Origin: Novosphingobium sp. KA1
GTDB taxonomy: Bacteria; Pseudomonadota; Alphaproteobacteria; Sphingomonadales; Sphingomonadaceae
Direction: 5' to 3'
DNA: 64,000 bases
NCBI RefSeq assembly: GCF_017309955.1
Contig: NZ_CP021247.1
Location: 3,001,001 to 3,065,000 of the forward strand
A program made the position numbers and the translations under genes. The notes under the pieces are model-generated. The model did not search any database. It was not told the origin of the DNA and saw only the letters and a program-made list of their open reading frames with translations. Positions 60,102 to 64,000 of this stretch are shown here, one piece after another. The first letter of the stretch is position 1, and every line of letters begins with the position of its first letter.

Positions 60102-61121
60102 TCAGGACAGTTGCGGGAGGACCTGGTCCGGCGGGCGGTGGCCGTCGACCCAGAAGCGGATGTTGGCGATGATCCTTTCGCCAGCGGCGCCGCGCCCCTC
60201 GTGGGTGGCGCTGCCGAGATGGGGCAGGGCGACGAGGTTGGGCAGTGCGAGCAGCCGCGGATCGACCCGCGGCTCGTTGGCAAACACGTCGAGACCCGCG
60301 CCGGCGATGCGGCCGTTTGCAAGCGCGTCGATCAGCGCCGGTTCGTCGACCAGTTGCCCGCGCCCGGTGTTGATCAGGCATGCGGTGGGCTTCATCGCGG
60401 CGAGGCGGCGGGCATCCATCAGCGCCGCGCCGCCGGGCAGGGCCGGGCAATGCAGGGTGAGGATGTCGCTTTCGGCGATCAGGCGGTCGAGGTCGGCTTC
60501 GTAACGGGCGCCGAACATCGTTTCGAGTGCGGTCGGCAGGCGGCGGCGGTTGTGATAGGTCACCTCCAGCCCGAAAGCACGGGCGCGGTGGGCGACGGCC
60601 TGGCCGATCCGCCCCATGCCGACGATGCCGAGCCGTTTGCCGGACAGCGCGCTTCCCAGCATCGCCGAGGGCCCCCAGCCCGACCACGCGCCGCGCCGCA
60701 GGACCTGTGCATTTTCGCCGAAACGCCGCATTACGAAGAGGATCAGCGCCATCGTCAGGTCGGCGGTGTCGTCGGTGAAGACGCTGGGAGTGTTGGTGAC
60801 GACGATCCCGCGCGCCCGCGCAGCGTCTATGTCGATATGTTCGGTGCCGGCGCCGAAGTTGGCGATCAGCCCGAGTCGCGTTCCGGCTGCGGCGATCAGT
60901 TCGGCGTCGATGCGATCGGTTACCGTGGGAACCAGCACGTCGCAGTCGCTCATCGCGGCTGCGAGTTGCTCGCGTGACATCGCGAGATCGCCCGGATTGG
61001 CGACGAGTTCGAACAGTTCGGCCATGCGCGCTTCCACCTCGGGCAGAAGGCGCCGCGTCAGGATCACGCGGGGGCGGTCGCCATGGCGGTGGGCAAGATC
61101 GGTTTCGGTCACCAGAGTCAT
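60102..61121 (-). CDS. D-isomer-specific 2-hydroxyacid dehydrogenase
   Basis: A 339-residue NAD(P)-dependent enzyme of the glyoxylate/hydroxypyruvate reductase group. The cofactor loop is GIVGMGRIGQAVA, the catalytic triad is Arg in INTGRGQLVDEPAL, Glu in VFANEPRVD and His in ALPHLGSATHEG. The N-terminal substrate domain ends ANFGAGTEHIDIDAA. It lies about 120 bp beyond the start of the Amt-like gene on the same strand and is probably separate from it. Confidence 0.93.
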   Translation of the reverse strand: MTLVTETDLAHRHGDRPRVILTRRLLPEVEARMAELFELVANPGDLAMSREQLAAAMSDCDVLVPTVTDRIDAELIAAAGTRLGLIANFGAGTEHIDIDAARARGIVVTNTPSVFTDDTADLTMALILFVMRRFGENAQVLRRGAWSGWGPSAMLGSALSGKRLGIVGMGRIGQAVAHRARAFGLEVTYHNRRRLPTALETMFGARYEADLDRLIAESDILTLHCPALPGGAALMDARRLAAMKPTACLINTGRGQLVDEPALIDALANGRIAGAGLDVFANEPRVDPRLLALPNLVALPHLGSATHEGRGAAGERIIANIRFWVDGHRPPDQVLPQLS

Positions 61122-61202
61122 CGCCCTGACGGGCTATGCCTTCCACAGGCTCCCGGTCAAGCGGCCTTGAAGCGGCGCGGGGGAGCAAGGTATGAAAGCG
61201 CC

Positions 61203-61712
61203 ATGACTATCCCAACCGCTTTCCGTGCCCGCAAGGGCGCACGCGCCTTTACCGTGGCAGTTCTTGCGGGCGCGCTTGCCGCATTCGCGGCCGCACCGGC
61301 CGGGGCGGAGGATGACAAGGTGCCGTACTGGGCCTCGATCGATGCCGACCTTGCCAACTTGCGGGTGGGGCCGGGCGAATCGTACCGGATCGACTGGGTC
61401 TACCGGCGGCCGCATCTGCCGGTGAAAGTGATCCGCCGCGAAGGGCCATGGCGTTTTGTCGAGGATCCGGACGGAACGCAGGGCTGGATGCGCGACCTGC
61501 TGCTGTCGCGTCAGCGCGCGGCGATGGTGCGCTCCAAGGCACCGGTGGAGATGCATGCCGAGCCCAGTCGCACATCGCCGATGCTCTGGCGCATCGAGTC
61601 CGGGGTCGTCGGCGTGCTGGGGGATTGCAAGAACGGCTGGTGTCCGTTCGATGTTGCCGGGCACAAGGGGTTTGTCGAACAGGAGCAGCTCTGGGGCACC
61701 GGCGCACCCTGA
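61203..61712 (+). CDS. Secreted SH3-domain protein
   Basis: A 169-residue protein with a signal peptide (AFTVAVLAGALAAFAAAPAGA) followed by two bacterial SH3-like repeats: YWASIDADLANLRVGPGESY with KVIRREGPWRFVEDPDGTQGW, and APVEMHAEPSRTSPML with GDCKNGWCPFDVAGHKGFV. Such proteins bind peptidoglycan or other partners in the envelope. Two cysteines (GDCKNGWC) may form a disulphide. It is divergent from the hydroxyacid dehydrogenase and convergent with the thiolase. Confidence 0.85.
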   Translation: MTIPTAFRARKGARAFTVAVLAGALAAFAAAPAGAEDDKVPYWASIDADLANLRVGPGESYRIDWVYRRPHLPVKVIRREGPWRFVEDPDGTQGWMRDLLLSRQRAAMVRSKAPVEMHAEPSRTSPMLWRIESGVVGVLGDCKNGWCPFDVAGHKGFVEQEQLWGTGAP

Positions 61713-61746
61713 GCGTTCCGGCGGAACCGCATGGCCTGAAAAAGAT

Positions 61747-61779
61747 AACCTCGCCGTTTCCGGCGAGGTTTTCTTTTTT
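61747..61779. terminator. Terminator between the SH3 protein and thiolase genes
   Basis: AACCTCGCCG (61747-61756) pairs perfectly with CGGCGAGGTT (61761-61770) around TTTC; a T-rich run (TTTTCTTTTTT) follows. It can act for the plus strand strongly and for the convergent thiolase gene on the other side less so. Confidence 0.9.
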
Positions 61780-61798
61780 GGGATCGGGTCGTTGGCGA

Positions 61799-62992
61799 TC
61801 AGGCCAGTTCGACCGCGATCGCCGTGGCTTCGCCGCCGCCGATGCACAGCGAGGCGACACCCTTCTTCAGGCCCTTTTCCTTCAGGGCATTGATGAGGGT
61901 GACGATGATGCGGGTCCCCGAGGCGCCGATCGGGTGGCCGAGCGCGGTGGCGCCGCCGTGGACGTTCACCTTGTCGTGCGGAATGCCGAGGTCGTGCATC
62001 GCGAACATGGCGACGCAGGCGAAGGCCTCGTTGACTTCGAACAGGTCGACGTCCGAAAGCTGCCAGCCCACCTTGTCCATCAGCTTGGTGATGGCGCCGA
62101 CCGGGGCGGTGGTGAACTTTGCCGGTTCCTGCGCGTGGGCGGCGACACCGACGACGGTGGCGACCGGGGCAAGGCCCTTGGCCTCGGCCACGCTCTTGCG
62201 GGTCATGACCACGGCGGCGGCGCCGTCCGAGATCGAGCTGGAGGTGGCGGCGGTGATCGTGCCGTCCTTGGCGAAGGCGGCGCGCAGCGTACGGATCTTG
62301 TCCGGGTTGCCCTTGGGCGGCTGCTCGTCGGTGTCGATCACCAGGTCGCCCTTGCGGGTCTTGACGGTGACGGGGACGACTTCGCCGTTGAACGAACCGT
62401 TGGCGATGGCTTCCTGCGCGCGGCGCAGGGATTCGATCGAGTAGTCGTCCTGGTTTTCGCGGGTCAGCTGGTACTCGTCGGCGGTCACCTGGGCGAACGA
62501 CCCCATCGAGCCGCCTTCGTAGGCGTCTTCGAGGCCGTCGAGGAACATGTGATCGTAAAGGGTGTCGTGGCCGGCGCGGGCGCCCGAGCGGTGCTTCTTC
62601 GACAGGTACGGCGCATTGGTCATCGATTCCATGCCGCCGGCGATGATCACGTCGAGCGAGCCGGAGGCGAGCGCCTCGGCCCCCATGATCACCGTCTGCA
62701 TGCCCGAGCCGCAGACCTTGTTGACGGTGGTGGCCTGGACCGACTTCGGCAGGCCGGCCTTCAGCGCAGCCTGGCGGGCAGGGGCCTGGCCGAGACCTGC
62801 CGGCAGCACGCAGCCCATGTAGATGCGTTCGATGTCGTCACCGGCAACGCCGGCGCGCTCGACCGCGGCCTTTACCGCGGTTGCACCAAGATCGGTTGCC
62901 GAGACCTCCGCGAGCGAGCCTTGCAGGCCGCCCATCGGGGTGCGCGCGTAAGAGAGAATGACAATTGGGTCCGAAGCCGAGATTTGGGCCAT
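61799..62992 (-). CDS. Acetyl-CoA C-acetyltransferase (thiolase)
   Basis: A 397-residue thiolase II. The acyl-accepting cysteine is C94 in NKVCGSGMQ, the two further catalytic motifs are GGATALGHPIGASG (His) and SLCIGGGEATA (Cys). It condenses two acetyl-CoA or cleaves acetoacetyl-CoA, in PHB synthesis or the last step of ketone and fatty-acid oxidation. ATG at 62992 is chosen, with AAAGG eight bases upstream; a GTG five codons earlier is less likely. The upstream region (63008-63412) is shared with nuoA. Confidence 0.94.
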   Translation of the reverse strand: MAQISASDPIVILSYARTPMGGLQGSLAEVSATDLGATAVKAAVERAGVAGDDIERIYMGCVLPAGLGQAPARQAALKAGLPKSVQATTVNKVCGSGMQTVIMGAEALASGSLDVIIAGGMESMTNAPYLSKKHRSGARAGHDTLYDHMFLDGLEDAYEGGSMGSFAQVTADEYQLTRENQDDYSIESLRRAQEAIANGSFNGEVVPVTVKTRKGDLVIDTDEQPPKGNPDKIRTLRAAFAKDGTITAATSSSISDGAAAVVMTRKSVAEAKGLAPVATVVGVAAHAQEPAKFTTAPVGAITKLMDKVGWQLSDVDLFEVNEAFACVAMFAMHDLGIPHDKVNVHGGATALGHPIGASGTRIIVTLINALKEKGLKKGVASLCIGGGEATAIAVELA

Positions 62993-63007
62993 TATTATGC
63001 CTTTCAC

Positions 63008-63412
63008 GCTGGGAAACAGGTATCCTTGGCAAGTGAACTAGTGTTGCGCTGCATCAATTGCAATTGGCGACTCTGGCGTTAACGGTGGCGAGGATGCTCC
63101 ATCCCCACGGCGTTGGGCCACTGTTCCGGGCACCTTTTTATGCAATCTGGCTGCGAAATCTTGCATCTGTAAGGCGATAGGGCTTGCCGGGTGAAGCAGG
63201 GGCCTATCCCGCGGCGCTCCTTGGGTTTCCGGATGATGCCGGATCATGGCGATAGATGTCTGGAGAGTGGCTTGTTGCGAATGCGTTGCAATGCAACGAA
63301 CTTGGGCCGATTATTCCGCTCGGACACCTTGCGATAGGGGGAGGGCTGTCCTAAGGACGCCCGCAACGACCGGGCGTTGCCATTGGCATGAGTCCGGCTG
63401 CCGTAATCCGGT
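63008..63412. promoter_or_regulatory. Divergent region between the thiolase and nuo genes
   Basis: This 405-bp region has no supported gene; the open frames on the minus strand lack binding sites and family features. A perfect 7+7 inverted repeat with one central base, CGTTGCA-A-TGCAACG, lies at 63284-63298, about 130 bp before nuoA. It may be an operator for the nuo operon. No clear promoter hexamers were fixed. Confidence 0.45.
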
Positions 63413-63802
63413 ATGAGGCCAGAACCATTGACTGATCTGTCACAATACCTGCCGATTCTGATCTTCCTCGTGATCGCGCTCGCGCTCTCGTCGGTGATCG
63501 TGCTCCTGCCGCTGGCCGTCTCGCGCCTGACCGGCACCCACAACCCGAGTGCCGACAAGAACAGCGAGTATGAATGCGGCTTCCCCGCATTCGAAGACCC
63601 GCGCAGCCAGTTCGACGTGCGCTTCTATCTCGTGGCGATCCTTTTCATCGTCTTCGACCTTGAAGCCGCATTCCTGTTCCCCTGGGCCGTGTCGCTCAAG
63701 CTGACCGGCTGGGCCGGCTGGCTGACGATGATGGTGTTCCTCGGTGAACTGGCCATCGGCCTCGCCTATGCATGGAAGAAGGGAGCTCTGGACTGGGAAT
63801 GA
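63413..63802 (+). CDS. nuoA: NADH-quinone oxidoreductase subunit A
   Basis: A protein of 129 residues (124 if TTG at 63428 is used) with three membrane helices. The conserved core is [20 protein letters not shown], then [20 protein letters not shown]. It is the small membrane subunit of respiratory complex I. The start is ambiguous: ATG at 63413 has no Shine-Dalgarno, while TTG at 63428 follows GAGG nine bases before and gives the common beginning TDLSQYLPI. It overlaps nuoB by ATGA. Confidence 0.94.
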   Translation: MRPEPLTDLSQYLPILIFLVIALALSSVIVLLPLAVSRLTGTHNPSADKNSEYECGFPAFEDPRSQFDVRFYLVAILFIVFDLEAAFLFPWAVSLKLTGWAGWLTMMVFLGELAIGLAYAWKKGALDWE

Positions 63803-64000
63803 GCACTCTCGTGAACTCTGCCGGCCAGCCCCTGGCGCCGGCCGCAAGCCAGGGCGGTGCGATCACGCCGCCCGATCAGTCCTTCTTCAAGGACCTCAAT
63901 CAGGAAGTGTCCGACAAGGGCTTCCTTGTCACCTCGACCGAGGAGCTGTTCCAGTGGGCCCGTACCGGCTCGCTGTGGTGGATGACCTTCGGCCTCGCCT
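63799..64000 (+). CDS. nuoB: NADH-quinone oxidoreductase subunit B, N-terminal part (cut by window end)
   Basis: The first 67 codons of nuoB are visible, starting [20 protein letters not shown] and reaching [17 protein letters not shown]. The segment after [16 protein letters not shown] is the conserved lead into the cysteine motif of cluster N2, which lies beyond the window. The N-terminal Ala/Gly/Pro-rich stretch is typical of sphingomonads. It overlaps the nuoA stop by ATGA. Confidence 0.93.
   Translation, partial: MSTLVNSAGQPLAPAASQGGAITPPDQSFFKDLNQEVSDKGFLVTSTEELFQWARTGSLWWMTFGLA

Overview
The window is high-GC DNA, densely coded on both strands, and gene content points to a sphingomonad alphaproteobacterium (Novosphingobium/Sphingobium-like). 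The evidence is the divergent rne / amidase-PBP1a junction, XrtA-type exopolysaccharide regulators, several acyl-CoA dehydrogenase, SDR and KstD-like catabolic genes, suhB, efp and the start of a nuo operon. The genus is an inference from gene order and family knowledge, not from a search.

Layout. 1-4.3 kb: the first five codons of rne (minus strand) with a long leader, then a cell-wall pair (N-acetylmuramoyl-L-alanine amidase and PBP1a). 4.3-12 kb: a secreted alpha/beta hydrolase, two AraC-type regulators, two crotonase-family enzymes, a small alpha/beta-barrel protein and a KstD-like flavoprotein. 12-16.4 kb: a ParD-like protein coupled to a methionine aminopeptidase, a secreted peptidase-like/TPR protein whose stop codon carries a 264-bp TA-flanked MITE-like element, an L,D-transpeptidase and an Lpp-like lipoprotein. 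16.7-20.6 kb: an acyl-CoA ligase and the two E1 subunits of a 2-oxoacid (or acetoin) dehydrogenase. 20.8-24.6 kb: a KatG with a signal peptide, a cytochrome c and a CDF transporter. 24.7-34.7 kb: a catabolic block (two paired acyl-CoA dehydrogenase sets, Rieske ferredoxin, KstD-like flavoprotein, three SDRs, an NTF2-like protein) typical of steroid, terpenoid or alicyclic acid breakdown. 34.7-37.4 kb: efp, suhB, small secreted proteins and tRNA-Leu(CAA). 38-46.4 kb: a TolB/TPR membrane regulator, a secreted M20 amidohydrolase, then an XrtA-type EPS glycosyltransferase with PrsK/PrsR. 46.3-51.7 kb: GNAT, panB, an amino acid permease, an extensin-like protein, a small HTH protein and three tandem tRNA-Glu genes. 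51.8-58.1 kb: recJ, a flavodoxin-like protein, an unknown protein, an AHH-type nuclease, a nitronate monooxygenase and a double-hotdog dehydratase. 58.1-64 kb: a DUF805 protein coupled to a degenerate Amt-like protein, a 2-hydroxyacid dehydrogenase, an SH3-domain protein, a thiolase, and nuoA-nuoB (cut by the window end).

The catabolic genes form a plausible pathway: CoA activation (ligase), ring dehydrogenation (KstD-like), side-chain or ring beta-oxidation (heteromeric acyl-CoA dehydrogenases, crotonases, MaoC-like dehydratase, SDRs, thiolase), under AraC-type control. The substrate cannot be read from the sequence.

Most unusual items: an Amt-family protein lacking both pore histidines; a ParD-like gene placed as an antitoxin would be, in front of a complete methionine aminopeptidase; a transposable element sitting exactly in a TAG stop codon that is preserved on both sides; a stand-alone AHH nuclease gene tangled with its neighbours; and a palindromic dispersed repeat that supplies the C-terminus of a flavoprotein. 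No CRISPR array, rRNA, phage or complete insertion sequence was seen.
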